The notes beneath the pieces are model-generated. The model did no database searches. It saw only the letters and a list, made by a program, of their open reading frames with translations, and had not been told where the DNA came from. Below are positions 53,430-62,367 of a stretch of DNA of 64,000 nucleotides, piece after piece. The first letter of the stretch is position 1. Each line of letters starts with the position of its first letter. The translations under genes and the position numbers were made by a program. Source of the stretch: Desulfosporosinus hippei DSM 8344. Its GTDB lineage: Bacteria; Bacillota; Desulfitobacteriia; Desulfitobacteriales; Desulfitobacteriaceae. The stretch is from assembly GCF_900100785.1 (NCBI RefSeq), contig NZ_FNCP01000003.1, forward strand, positions 1 through 64,000. The letters are read 5' to 3'.

Positions 53430-54638
53430 CTACTTTAGTTCCTTAAGCCACTGACTGACAATACTATCCCAGGAATAATTCTCTTCCACATAGCGCCGGC
53501 CGTTGTCCCCCATGGACTTCCCTCGGTCACTCAAGTTATAGAGGGTGCGAATGGCCTGAGCCATCTCCACCGGGTTCTCCGGCTCAACAGTAAGTCCCGC
53601 CCCGGCATCTCGAATCAGGTCGACAGCTTCCCCTTCTCCGCTGTAGATTATCGGAACCGCACACCCCATTGCCGGAAACATCTTCGAAGGACGGGCCCCT
53701 TCAAAAAGCTTTAGCTTCTTTAAGGGAATTATACTGCCTGCTGCTAAAGACAAATAGCGGGGCATATCCGTAACCGGTTGAAATCCCAGAAATTGCACAT
53801 TGGACAGCTTCATCTCCTTGGCCATTTCCTCAAGTTTTGGCTTTTCCGTGCCATCCCCTAAAAAGAGAAAATGGTACTGGGGCTCAGAACGCAGTAAATT
53901 GGCGGCTTCTAAGACGGTTTCTAACCCTTGAGCATACCCCATGGTTCCCGTATAAGCTAAGATGAATTTATCCTGCAGGCCCAACTTATCCATGAATTCT
54001 TGATCTGGAAGCAGGGGGCGAAAGAGATCCAAGTTAACGCCGTTAGGTAAAAAAGCGACTTTTTCAGCAGGGATGCCCCGGTTAATCCATGTATCCCGAA
54101 TTCCTATGGTCACTGCAGAAAGCTTCCAAGAACGATTATAGAGCCAGGTTTCTAATCCTTCTGTCATGCGGATCATGGTCTTGTTGGTAACTAATCCCAA
54201 GGCAACTGCGGATTCGGGCCAAAGATCAGAAACATTAAACACCAGCCGGGCCCGTTTAAGCCAGCTTCCGAGGACAGCGGTCATTCCCAGAAATAAGGGC
54301 GGTGACTCCACAAAAAGGACATCACAAGGCCCTGCCTTTAAAATTCCCCATAAGGAAGAAAAGGTAAAGGAAAAATAATTTAACAGGCGTTTCCAAAAAC
54401 GTCCCCTTTGCACCGGATAAACCCAGGTCCGATAGACGGGTAATCCTTCTACCTCATCTTTCATCGACCAGTATCCTCGATACTTTGGCGGAATAACTCC
54501 CGAGGGATGATTGGGAAATGCCGTAACAATAACAACTTCATGCCCCTGGCGCTGCAAGCCTTTGGCCAACTCTTTAAGACGAACTTGAGCAGCCCCTGTT
54601 TCCGGCGGAAAGTATTGAGTTAAAATTAAAAATCGCAT
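53430..54638 (-). CDS. GT4 glycosyltransferase B (WbuB-like)
   Basis: A 402-residue GT-B enzyme. The N-terminal ILTQYFPPETGAAQVRLKEL and the donor domain with AYTGTMGYAQGLETVLEAA and FLGDGTEKPKLEEMA are typical of WbuB/fucosaminyltransferase-like enzymes. The conserved Glu motif appears as KLFEGARPSKMFPAMGCAVP. It is likely to add a deoxyamino sugar to the lipid-linked intermediate. AGGAAGG lies before the ATG. A repeat-rich 776-bp spacer lies upstream. Confidence 0.88.
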   Translation of the reverse strand: MRFLILTQYFPPETGAAQVRLKELAKGLQRQGHEVVIVTAFPNHPSGVIPPKYRGYWSMKDEVEGLPVYRTWVYPVQRGRFWKRLLNYFSFTFSSLWGILKAGPCDVLFVESPPLFLGMTAVLGSWLKRARLVFNVSDLWPESAVALGLVTNKTMIRMTEGLETWLYNRSWKLSAVTIGIRDTWINRGIPAEKVAFLPNGVNLDLFRPLLPDQEFMDKLGLQDKFILAYTGTMGYAQGLETVLEAANLLRSEPQYHFLFLGDGTEKPKLEEMAKEMKLSNVQFLGFQPVTDMPRYLSLAAGSIIPLKKLKLFEGARPSKMFPAMGCAVPIIYSGEGEAVDLIRDAGAGLTVEPENPVEMAQAIRTLYNLSDRGKSMGDNGRRYVEENYSWDSIVSQWLKELK

Positions 54639-54720
54639 GATTTACCTTCCTTATTTAACGTAATGGCCCTTGCTGACTTTCTTAAATTCTCTACTGATTT
54701 ACGAATGAAGTAGACCCTCA

Positions 54721-54751
54721 TGCCACTGCTAAGGCGGCACCAGCAGAAGAT
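54721..54751 (+). repeat. Direct repeat copy 1 (31 nt)
   Basis: Starts TGCCACTGCTAAGGCGGCAC and continues CAGCAGAAGAT. It contains a CTGCT/AGCAG and TGCC/GGCA pairing potential. The second copy, with two base differences, is at 55081-55111. The pair flanks the MITE-like element. Confidence 0.75.
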
Positions 54752-54766
54752 AAACGGGTCGCTCGG

Positions 54767-55028
54767 GACAGGGCGGCTTCGTCCACATCCGTGCAAGACA
54801 TTCTAATTCGTGCGAAGACAGTGTCTGCAAGAAGGGTAATCCGTGCGAAGACAGTGTCTTCGTGTACTCAGCATTCCGAGGCTTGCCTACTCGCTTGGGC
54901 GGGAGCTCCGCCAAACCTCTGGGTAATACCTGATGTGAACCTGTGGCTCCGCTTCCCACCCAAGCTTTGCAGGCTTTACCGCCTCTCCATGCAATGGGTT
55001 CACTCCTGTGGATCGAAGCCGCCCTGTC
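54767..55028 (+). mobile_element. MITE-like element, copy A
   Basis: 262 bp bounded by perfect 15-bp terminal inverted repeats GACAGGGCGGCTTCG/CGAAGCCGCCCTGTC. Inside it are two copies of GCGAAGACAGTGTCT, a palindromic hairpin core, and no coding frame of note. The same element occurs in opposite orientation at 62435-62724 with high identity. It fits a non-autonomous miniature element or large extragenic repeat; no transposase with matching ends is in the window. Confidence 0.75.
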
Positions 55029-55080
55029 TTTCGGGTTATTCTTAAGTATGTTTTGGGGCTCTTTTCAGATTAGTCTTCCA

Positions 55081-55111
55081 TGCCGCTGCTAAGGCGGCAC
55101 CAGCAGAGGAT
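55081..55111 (+). repeat. Direct repeat copy 2 (31 nt)
   Basis: Starts TGCCGCTGCTAAGGCGGCAC and continues CAGCAGAGGAT; 29 of 31 bases match 54721-54751. Resembles small extragenic palindromic units. Confidence 0.75.
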
Positions 55112-55262
55112 GAAAAACCAAAGACTGACTTCCTAACACGCGAAAGATTATGCAGCCTTACGAGAGTCCCTCCAAGTACTGCTTATACTCCTAGCAAACT
55201 GGCTGGAAGAGCGCTTTTCTGCTAAGCGGATGCGTCAGTGAAGCCGCGCTAAGGCGAGGGCC

Positions 55263-55340
55263 GACGGTTCGCGTCCCCGTAGCGCGCCGCAGGTTCACAT
55301 GCAGAAATACCCTGAGGTTCGGACGCGCTCGCGAACCGTC
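55263..55340. repeat. G+C-rich inverted-repeat element
   Basis: Perfect 11-bp arms GACGGTTCGCG/CGCGAACCGTC with nested GCGTCC/GGACGC (55271-55326). The surroundings are markedly G+C rich. It has no U-run and no coding potential that I would trust. Confidence 0.65.
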
Positions 55341-55414
55341 TAACGAGGCAGCGGCGGAACTCGCAGACGCGTGCGGAAACGCGCTCCCTCCAGAGCCCGA
55401 CAGAACCGTCCCTT

Positions 55415-56476
55415 TCAGGATGGGTTTTTTAGAGTAGCTACAATATGCTCTGCCGCCTGACCATCGCCAAAAATGCCGGGCCGATCAGCCGGAGGGCTGA
55501 ACATCTCTACTGCTTCGAGGATTTTCTCTTCGTCAGCGCCGGTCAAGCGGTTCCAGCCCACATCGACGGTTTCAACCCACTCTGTTTCATCTCGCATGGT
55601 GATACAAGGAACAGCTGCAAAGTAGGCTTCCTTTTGGACTCCTCCTGAATCAGTCAGCAGTTTCTGGCTTTGGGCTTCCAGGGTAATCATATCCAAATAG
55701 CCTACGGGCTCCAGAACCTTCACCTTTTCAAGTAAGGAGCTTAAACCCAATTCCTGGACAATCTTACGAGTTCGAGGATGTAAGGGCAGGACTACCGGGG
55801 TGGAAATTTTGGCTAAGGCTTTTAAAATTTGGGTTAACCGGGCCGGATCATCTGTGTTTTCCGCCCTATGTATTGTACAAAGGATATAGGATTTCGGATC
55901 TAAGTTAAGGGTCTGAAGGATAGTTGATCGTTCTTTAGCCAACTCCAAGTTATAGAGGAAGGCGTCATACATCACATCTCCGTCTTGCGAAACTCCCTCG
56001 GTAATTCCCTCTGCTTTAAGGTTTTTCACAGCTGTTTCAGTTGGGCAGGAAAGGCAGCTGGAAAGATGATCCGTCAAAACTCGGTTAATCTCTTCAGGCA
56101 TTCTGCGGTTAAAGCTGCGCAGTCCCGCTTCGATATGGATGACAGGAATATGAAGTTTCGAGGCAGCCAGAGCCCCTGCCAGGGTGGAATTCGTATCCCC
56201 GTAGACCAATAGAGCATCCGGAGTCTCCCGGATTAAAACATCCTCAACCTTTTCCAGGATCGCCCCGGTCTGAGCCCCGTGTAGGCCGGATCCGATTCCC
56301 AAGTGAAAATCCGGTCGGGGAATATGCAGTTCATCAAAAAAAATGTCGGACATATTAGTATCGTAATGTTGCCCGGTATGAATTAGTATTTCTTGATGGT
56401 CATTTCTTAAAACACGAGAGACGGAGGCTGCCTTAATGAACTGAGGCCTGGCTCCTACGACAGTTGCAATTTTCAT
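55415..56476 (-). CDS. wecB: UDP-N-acetylglucosamine 2-epimerase family (WecB/WbpI-like)
   Basis: A 353-residue non-hydrolysing UDP-sugar 2-epimerase. It has VVGARPQFIKAASVSRVL, HTGQHYD, VYGDTNSTLAGALAA, HIEAGLRSFNRRMPEEINR and the late LTDSGGVQKEA. It makes UDP-ManNAc from UDP-GlcNAc, or, given the WbpA/B/D/E-like genes upstream, it may be the WbpI-type enzyme giving UDP-ManNAc3NAcA. Sequence alone, by eye, does not separate these. It overlaps the ligase-like gene by 4 nt (ATGA). Confidence 0.88.
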   Translation of the reverse strand: MKIATVVGARPQFIKAASVSRVLRNDHQEILIHTGQHYDTNMSDIFFDELHIPRPDFHLGIGSGLHGAQTGAILEKVEDVLIRETPDALLVYGDTNSTLAGALAASKLHIPVIHIEAGLRSFNRRMPEEINRVLTDHLSSCLSCPTETAVKNLKAEGITEGVSQDGDVMYDAFLYNLELAKERSTILQTLNLDPKSYILCTIHRAENTDDPARLTQILKALAKISTPVVLPLHPRTRKIVQELGLSSLLEKVKVLEPVGYLDMITLEAQSQKLLTDSGGVQKEAYFAAVPCITMRDETEWVETVDVGWNRLTGADEEKILEAVEMFSPPADRPGIFGDGQAAEHIVATLKNPS

Positions 56477-57936
56477 AGTTTAGTATGTTCCTTTCTTATC
56501 TGTAGGTTGGCTAGCTGGGAGATGGAGACTAACATTGCCCAAAGCAGCCAAAGTAATGGTTCTTCATATAATCTGCCTTCTCCTTGAGCGCTGATGAAAA
56601 TTGCTATGATCCCCGCAACTATACTGGCACTCAAAAAGCGCAAGCGCTCATCTTGCAGTTTACGGGCAATGCCCCACCCTCTCTGGAGAGTCTTACCAAA
56701 AAGAAAATACAGAACCGTAAAACCAACAATTCCCGTTTCTGCCAGCACAGTAATTACGGCAGTATGGGAAAGAGATACGTAAAAGGTCGAGTAAGGATTG
56801 AAGTAGGGATAGATGGTGGTAAAAGCCACCCCAAAGGCCCCTACTCCCACGCCAATCACCGGATGATCCCGGATCATAGCTATGCCTGAACGCCATAAAT
56901 ACTCCCGAATCCCGCCTGAAGCATTTAACAATCCCGCCCGTAGACTCTCAATACGTGCCATGATGGAGGGATTTAAAAGGGCTGCAGCGATAATCGCTAA
57001 AATCATAACCCCCATAGCGGAAAGTGTTAACTTACGCCGCGGAATGAGCAGTACAAAGATAACAGAAGAAACTCCCAGGGCTAAAATTCCACCTCGCGAG
57101 CCCGTGATTCCCAAACCCGCCCCTTGAAACAAAATAGCAATAAGAGGGACAACCCGGGATGACCAAGTAGTGCGTCGTTCAAACTCAGCCACAGAGAACC
57201 AGAAGGTGACCACTAAAAAACGAGCAAAGATATTGGGATCAGCAAAAGTAGTATTAGGACGGTTACTAACCACAACGGCTGACGTGGGGAAGAAAAACCA
57301 CTTTGTAAGGTACTGCATGATTGCAATTCCTCCCAGCACTGCCCCAACTGCGATCAATGTGTAGCCTAAGCGCTGCAAATCCTTTTCATCTTGAACATAG
57401 ACTATGGCCAAGTAAAGGGTGATAATCAAGGAAAGCAAACGCACGGTTTCCGCAAAGGAGTGTGCCGGGGCAATGGAAAAGGCCGTTGATAACAAGTAGA
57501 CACCCAGCAGGGCTATAGGCAGCCATAAGAGAGAATCTGTTTTTATCCGTTTCCAAACCTTAAACTTATCTGCTATGTAGGCCTGATTATTTTTGTGACT
57601 CAGCCACAAATCATAGAGCCAGCGCAATCCGATGGCTAGTTGTGAAAGGCGAAAAAAATCTAAGATAGAGACATTGTAGGTCGCGACTCGCTCAGGTAAG
57701 CTGTAAGCCGGGATAAACATTTTCGACACTTCTATAGGAAAGGTAATAATTAGAACTGCCGGTAACCACCTAGGACGTTTTACGGCAACCCAGACTATTC
57801 CCCAGAGATAACCTAAGGTTATTAAAGTCGATGGATAATAGATCCAGCGAAGAACCATGTATATCCATAAAAGAGTCACACAGACTTCGAGAATTATGAG
57901 CAGACGATTTTCACTCAACAACTTATTTTTTCCCAT
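56473..57936 (-). CDS. O-antigen ligase/polymerase-like membrane protein B
   Basis: A protein of about 487 residues with eleven or twelve membrane segments. GSRGGILALGVSSVIFVLL and the outer-loop region HPVIGVGVGAFGVAF plus SLSHTAVITVLAETGIVGF give the Wzy_C/WaaL family with its conserved His. It likely polymerises the repeat units flipped by the neighbouring Wzx-like protein. The start ATG before GKNKLLSENR is chosen because a GAGGAAGGG ribosome site precedes it; it overlaps the flippase gene by 14 nt. Confidence 0.86.
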   Translation of the reverse strand: MGKNKLLSENRLLIILEVCVTLLWIYMVLRWIYYPSTLITLGYLWGIVWVAVKRPRWLPAVLIITFPIEVSKMFIPAYSLPERVATYNVSILDFFRLSQLAIGLRWLYDLWLSHKNNQAYIADKFKVWKRIKTDSLLWLPIALLGVYLLSTAFSIAPAHSFAETVRLLSLIITLYLAIVYVQDEKDLQRLGYTLIAVGAVLGGIAIMQYLTKWFFFPTSAVVVSNRPNTTFADPNIFARFLVVTFWFSVAEFERRTTWSSRVVPLIAILFQGAGLGITGSRGGILALGVSSVIFVLLIPRRKLTLSAMGVMILAIIAAALLNPSIMARIESLRAGLLNASGGIREYLWRSGIAMIRDHPVIGVGVGAFGVAFTTIYPYFNPYSTFYVSLSHTAVITVLAETGIVGFTVLYFLFGKTLQRGWGIARKLQDERLRFLSASIVAGIIAIFISAQGEGRLYEEPLLWLLWAMLVSISQLANLQIRKEHTKL

Positions 57937-59263
57937 CTTGCACCGCCCTTCCTCTCGAGACCCATTTATTTCTGACCTGCTTAACAAACAACGTCATCTC
58001 TTTTATGTCCTCCCATGTAAAAATCACAACCGTCACAAGCTTTTCCCCACTTTCCCGGCGGTAAAATGCATAGTTCAGGCTAAAAAGTGATAGGTATACC
58101 AGACTTGAGGCGATGGCAGCCCCCATAATCCCCCACAGAGGAATAAGTGTAAAATCAAGAATCAGGGTAATTACGACGGTAATACCTGAGGAAATGCTGG
58201 AATAAATAGGTTTGCCACGGGCCATTAAGTCAGCTGAAAGCACCGCAGACCCGCCGAGGGCTACAATTCCAGGCAACAATAGCAGCAATGGATAAAATGC
58301 TCCAATGAAGAGCCTGCCAAAGAAGAGAAGGATTAGAGGGTAGGCAATTATGCCCATTCCAAGGGCTGCAAAAAAGGTCAACAGTATGGTTAAACGCGTT
58401 ACCTTGGGAGTCATAGAAAAGGTGACGCTGTCTTTCTCGGAAGCAAGTTTAGGGATCAAAGCAGTGTTTACTGCATTACCTAAGTACCCAACCATTTCGG
58501 CAAGAGTAACTGCAGTAGTGTAAAGACCAACTTGGGATAAGGGCAAAAAGCCGGCGATAATAAAGAGATCCAGTCGATAATTTATGACCATCATGACATT
58601 AGCTAAGTAGGACTTCGCTCCGTAACCCAGGGTTTGACGAATATAGGAAAGGCTAAAACTGTGAAAACGCCATTGACAGAGCTTTGCCATATCAGGGAGC
58701 ATATATAAGGTTGTTAGGATATTTCCGGCAACCCATATTCCAAATCCTGTAGTCACTGTTAAACGACCCAACAGGGCTGCTATGGAGATTCCCGCGGAAA
58801 GCACTACGAATTGAACCAGTAAGGCTAAATTATACTTACCGATATAGTCCATTCCCCATAGCACACTTAGCCAATAGAGATTTAGTAAACCGAAGGGAAT
58901 TGCTATAAGAATAAGCCCCAGTTGAAGAGGGGTTACCGCTTGCATGTAGCCGTTTTTCAAAAATTGATAAGCAATACCTACAACAACCACCATAAAGCCG
59001 CCTAATAGAGCAGCCATTCCCAGTGAACTTCCGACAGCTTTTTTGCCATCTTCGGGATTCCTGGCTATGTAATAAGTATTTGCATAGTTCAACCCTAAAC
59101 TGCAGAGTGGCACTAAGACCGTAGGGATCTGGACAAGAAAAGCATACAATCCCTTTCCCACCGGTCCAAGGACACGGGAGATAACAATTTGAGTTATCAT
59201 GGAAAAAGCAACGCGCCCTATGGTTCCAAAGAGAGTCAGGAAACTATTGCGAACAAAGCTCAT
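57923..59263 (-). CDS. Lipid-linked oligosaccharide flippase (Wzx-like)
   Basis: A 446-residue MOP-superfamily membrane protein with twelve to fourteen segments. The N-terminal SFVRNSFLTLFGTIGRVAFS followed by SRVLGPVGKGLYAFLVQIP is the usual Wzx opening. It moves undecaprenyl-linked repeat units to the outer face for polymerisation. The ATG overlaps the stop of the upstream membrane-protein gene (ATGA) and its 3' end overlaps the polymerase-like gene, so the three are translationally coupled. Confidence 0.9.
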   Translation of the reverse strand: MSFVRNSFLTLFGTIGRVAFSMITQIVISRVLGPVGKGLYAFLVQIPTVLVPLCSLGLNYANTYYIARNPEDGKKAVGSSLGMAALLGGFMVVVVGIAYQFLKNGYMQAVTPLQLGLILIAIPFGLLNLYWLSVLWGMDYIGKYNLALLVQFVVLSAGISIAALLGRLTVTTGFGIWVAGNILTTLYMLPDMAKLCQWRFHSFSLSYIRQTLGYGAKSYLANVMMVINYRLDLFIIAGFLPLSQVGLYTTAVTLAEMVGYLGNAVNTALIPKLASEKDSVTFSMTPKVTRLTILLTFFAALGMGIIAYPLILLFFGRLFIGAFYPLLLLLPGIVALGGSAVLSADLMARGKPIYSSISSGITVVITLILDFTLIPLWGIMGAAIASSLVYLSLFSLNYAFYRRESGEKLVTVVIFTWEDIKEMTLFVKQVRNKWVSRGRAVQDGKK

Positions 59264-60147
59264 GGATTTTCACCATTATCAGCCTTACCTGCTAAGACAT
59301 CCGGATCTACACTCTCCCGTGTCACCGTGATACTGTCAGGAAATATTGATGAGTATTTGACCTCTAAAACATTCCCGAGTTTAACCAGATCTTTCTGCTC
59401 TTTCGTCAGATAGAATGTCCAGGTATATTTGGCATTCGGCCTGGGAGCCAGAGTGATATAGTAGGGATATTTATCAAAGTCGAAATCTCTTTCCAGTTCT
59501 AACCCTTTGATCATGTTTGTCAGCCAAAGATCTGTAATGTAGCCCTTAGCCACTTTTTCAGTATTGGCAACCGGTTGGACAAGGCTGTCTCCCGGTGAGT
59601 GATAGGCTACATGGACGCTGTTTAGGGTTCTAAGAGTTGCTAATTTAGCAGCATCTACAATAAAGCGCTGAACTGTGTCATCGCTCAAAGCATGTACAAC
59701 ACAATAGAATTGATCATTGTTTTTGGGAGAAATTCTTTCTAAAGAAATAATTTCTCCATCCATGGTCTTCTCCTCAGGAGAGACGGAGGTCACGGCGGAA
59801 GTGTAGTTATCCACCCCTACCCATTCCACTTTTTCCCCGGGGGTTGGTTTAGCTTGGGGTGTGACAAAGGATATTAGGTTTTTTTCGCCCTGAGGTGTTT
59901 CTACATTATAAACCGTTCCCACAAAGAAATAATGCTTTATATCGATAAGACGTCCTTGACCAATCTCTAGCTCTCCGTTAATAAACCGGGTTGCTCCATC
60001 CTGGGCCGACTGAATTTCTGTCTCTGCAAAGGGCCCTTTTACCTGTTTATAGCCGGAAAAGATACCCAGGAGCACAAATAGAAAGACACCGATTAGAACC
60101 ATATTTCCTCTGCGCAACATCCCTATCTTCCTAACACTACTAGCCAC
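59260..60147 (-). CDS. Uncharacterised single-pass extracytoplasmic protein in polysaccharide operon
   Basis: I do not recognise this 295-residue protein. It has a short basic N-terminus, one membrane helix (about 18-36; NMVLIGVFLFVLLGIFSGY) and an outside domain of about 255 residues that appears all-beta, with two similar small-barrel-like stretches (RLIDIKHYFFVGTVYNV and DGEIISLERISPKNNDQFYC). There are no catalytic motifs I can identify. The start is GTG with AAGGAG 6 nt upstream; the ATG 15 nt earlier overlaps that site. It sits between the WbpE-like aminotransferase and Wzx, overlapping both, so it probably works in assembly or chain-length control of this polymer. Confidence 0.75.
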   Translation of the reverse strand: MASSVRKIGMLRRGNMVLIGVFLFVLLGIFSGYKQVKGPFAETEIQSAQDGATRFINGELEIGQGRLIDIKHYFFVGTVYNVETPQGEKNLISFVTPQAKPTPGEKVEWVGVDNYTSAVTSVSPEEKTMDGEIISLERISPKNNDQFYCVVHALSDDTVQRFIVDAAKLATLRTLNSVHVAYHSPGDSLVQPVANTEKVAKGYITDLWLTNMIKGLELERDFDFDKYPYYITLAPRPNAKYTWTFYLTKEQKDLVKLGNVLEVKYSSIFPDSITVTRESVDPDVLAGKADNGENP

Positions 60148-61243
60148 GGTATACTCCTTCAATCAGGCGGATAATTTCTTCTTGCTCAGTTGCGGATAGT
60201 TCGGGATAACAGGGAATTGCCAAAGCTTGTTGACAGGCCTTTTCCGTGATCGGGAAAGAACCCTCTTTATATCCCAGATCATGAAACGCCTTCTGTAAAT
60301 GCAGGGGCACAGGATAATAGATGGCGCAGGCGATATCCGCTTGTTTAAAGGCCTCCATAAGTTCTGCACGGCGGTCTGAGCGTAAGACATAAAGATGATA
60401 AATGGGGATACCCGCAGGATCCTTCCCCGGCAAAGTGAGGGGGAAATGGGCTAATTCTTTATCGTAGACCGCTGCCTTCGCTCGGCGTCCTTCATTCCAT
60501 TGATTTAAATAGCCTAACTTTACTCGTAAAATTGCTGCTTGAAGCTCGTCAAGACGACTGTTATAGCCAACTTTATCATGGTAATATTTCACTTGGCAGC
60601 CGTGGAAGCGCAACATACGGAGTTCTGCAGCCAGATGCTTGTCGTTAGTGACAATCATTCCCGCATCTCCATAAGCCCCTAAATTTTTCGTCGGAAAAAA
60701 ACTAAAGGTGGCTGCATGTCCTATGGAACCGGCTTTTTTCCCCCGATACTCTGCTCCAATGGCCTGAGCGGAATCTTCAATAACCTTCAAGTCATGGCGG
60801 GCCGCGATTTCCATCACTCTTTCAACATCCAGCATCTGACCGAAAATATGTACAGGGATAATAGCCTTAGTCCGCGAGGTTATTTTCTTCTCCAGCAGGT
60901 TCAAGTCCATATTCAGTGTTACCGGGTCAATATCCACAAATACCGGAGTCGCCCCCACCATGGCAATGGTTTCAGCTGAGGCAAAAAAGGTGAAGGGCGT
61001 GGTAATCACTTCGTCTCCGGGGCCAATGCCGAAGGCCTTAAGTGTCAGCACTAAAGCATCCGTGCCATTAGCCACTGCCACTGCTTCCTCCGTACCACAG
61101 AAGGCAGCGATCTCCTTCTCCAAGGCCTTCATCTGGGGTCCTAAAATATATACGGATGAATCAAGCACATTCATGATGGCTTGGTTGATTTCCTCTTTAA
61201 TGGTTAAATATTGGGCTTTAAGATCCAATAACGGGATTCGCAT
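60140..61243 (-). CDS. DegT-family sugar aminotransferase 2 (WbpE-like)
   Basis: A 367-residue PLP aminotransferase. The N-terminus RIPLLDLKAQYLTIKEEINQ and the PLP Lys in FSFFPTKNLGAYGDAG match the WbpE/WlbC/DesV group. With WbpA-, WbpB- and WbpD-like genes beside it, the likely reaction is amination of UDP-3-keto-GlcNAcA to UDP-GlcNAc3NA using glutamate. The start is the ATG with AAGGAAG 7 nt upstream; an ATG 18 nt earlier lies before that site. It overlaps the next gene by 8 nt. Confidence 0.88.
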   Translation of the reverse strand: MRIPLLDLKAQYLTIKEEINQAIMNVLDSSVYILGPQMKALEKEIAAFCGTEEAVAVANGTDALVLTLKAFGIGPGDEVITTPFTFFASAETIAMVGATPVFVDIDPVTLNMDLNLLEKKITSRTKAIIPVHIFGQMLDVERVMEIAARHDLKVIEDSAQAIGAEYRGKKAGSIGHAATFSFFPTKNLGAYGDAGMIVTNDKHLAAELRMLRFHGCQVKYYHDKVGYNSRLDELQAAILRVKLGYLNQWNEGRRAKAAVYDKELAHFPLTLPGKDPAGIPIYHLYVLRSDRRAELMEAFKQADIACAIYYPVPLHLQKAFHDLGYKEGSFPITEKACQQALAIPCYPELSATEQEEIIRLIEGVYRG

Positions 61244-61296
61244 GGGGCATCTTCCTTTCACTTAGTTTGGGGTCTTTGGAAAGTAAGGGGCGAATT

Positions 61297-61430
61297 GCAC
61301 GTTCACACACGTTGCGTTTCACTGGCTCGTTGGATGCTGAAGGAATTGCGCCAACCTCTGGGCAGCGCAAGGAGTGAACCCAGGCGCAATTGGTCCTTCA
61401 GCATCGGCACTCGCTTTACCGTGAACTTCA
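61297..61430. repeat. Long inverted-repeat element between WbpD- and WbpE-like genes
   Basis: Arms GATGCTGAAGGAATTGCGCC (61333-61352) and a right arm at 61383-61405 that pairs with it except for a 3-nt bulge; outer GTTCAC/GTGAAC sequences extend the symmetry. As RNA it would form a very stable hairpin within the operon. No U-run. It is not related by eye to the MITE-like element. Confidence 0.7.
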
Positions 61431-61518
61431 CTAAAGTGTTCTCTTGGCAATTGGCCCCTTAATTTCTGGTCGACGGGGCTGGGAACAGGTACCGCGAACT
61501 TCGCGCGGAAGAAAGGCT

Positions 61519-62367
61519 TTAGGGCAGGAGCTCTTCCTCTGGTACCTGGCGGAGATCCTTGGCTGGGAAACCTTTGATCACTCGTTTTTCTGTGGTATCT
61601 TTCGTGACCAAGGCCCCTGCTGCTACGAAGGTTTCCGGGGCTACTTTTACGCCGGGCAAAAGGATCGCTCCTCCACCGATACGGGCCCCACGCTGAATTG
61701 TTGCACCTTTTATTTCTTTAAAGCGTTTTTCTGTTCGTCCCATGTAATTGTCGTTGGTTGTTGTGACCATGGGAGCTATAAACACTCGTTCTTCAATTTC
61801 CATATAGGCGGTAATATAAGAACCTGTCTGTATTTTTGTGAATTGGCCTATCTTGGTATCATTTTCAACCACTACACCGCTGCCAATCACCACGTTTTGT
61901 CCAATTGAACACCTCTCACGAACGACGGCACCGTCTCCGACAAAGGCTTTATTCGCATAAGTGGTTCCCGCGTAGAGAACAACTGAGCACCCTATTGTAA
62001 ATCCATTGCCCATTTGTAAAGAGGGCAAATCAGACTGGGCTTTTACCGTACTTGTGGCTGAAGCCTTAGGCAACCGTCCGATTGAAGCGTTACTACCAAT
62101 GAAACCATCCTGACCCAGGATCGTCTTCGGGTAAATGGTGGAATGATCACCTATGCGAGTTCGCTGACCGATTAGGGCACCTTCCCCGACACTAACATAG
62201 TTGCCAAGCTCAGCACCATCTTCAACCTTAGCTCCATCGCCAAGAACACAACCAACCCCTAAGATAACATTTTCTCCGAGTATTACATTTTCACCTATAA
62301 CACAAAATGGCCCAACGGTTGTTGTTAAAGGAACGGTTGCACTGTGAGAGATTAGATTATGGTTCAT
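61519..62367 (-). CDS. Hexapeptide-repeat N-acetyltransferase (WbpD-like)
   Basis: A 282-residue left-handed beta-helix acyltransferase. Many [LIV]-G-x4 hexapeptides occur (VGPFCVIGENVILGENVILG; GKKIGQFTKI-type turns) and the C-terminal part holds RIGGGAILLPGVKVAPETFV and GFPAKDLRQVP. It is longer than WbpD itself (about 190 residues), with an extra N-terminal helix of coils, so it may have two beta-helix portions. In context it should acetylate the 3-amino group of UDP-GlcNAc3NA. It lies between two repeat elements. Confidence 0.82.
   Translation of the reverse strand: MNHNLISHSATVPLTTTVGPFCVIGENVILGENVILGVGCVLGDGAKVEDGAELGNYVSVGEGALIGQRTRIGDHSTIYPKTILGQDGFIGSNASIGRLPKASATSTVKAQSDLPSLQMGNGFTIGCSVVLYAGTTYANKAFVGDGAVVRERCSIGQNVVIGSGVVVENDTKIGQFTKIQTGSYITAYMEIEERVFIAPMVTTTNDNYMGRTEKRFKEIKGATIQRGARIGGGAILLPGVKVAPETFVAAGALVTKDTTEKRVIKGFPAKDLRQVPEEELLP

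Larger units (their letters stand above)
54639..55414. other. Repeat-rich intergenic region
   Basis: 776 bp without a gene; open frames here fall inside repeats. It holds two direct copies of a 31-nt motif (54721, 55081), a MITE-like element (54767-55028) and a G+C-rich inverted-repeat element (55263-55340). Base composition is clearly higher in G+C than the flanking intergenic DNA. Confidence 0.75.

Noticed and set aside
54729-55045. Open frames on both strands in the spacer around 54.8-55.0 kb
   Set aside because: They fall inside the MITE-like element and appear broken in its second copy.
61444-61908. A 154-codon plus-strand frame
   Set aside because: It runs antisense to the hexapeptide acetyltransferase gene and begins in repeat sequence; no supporting features.
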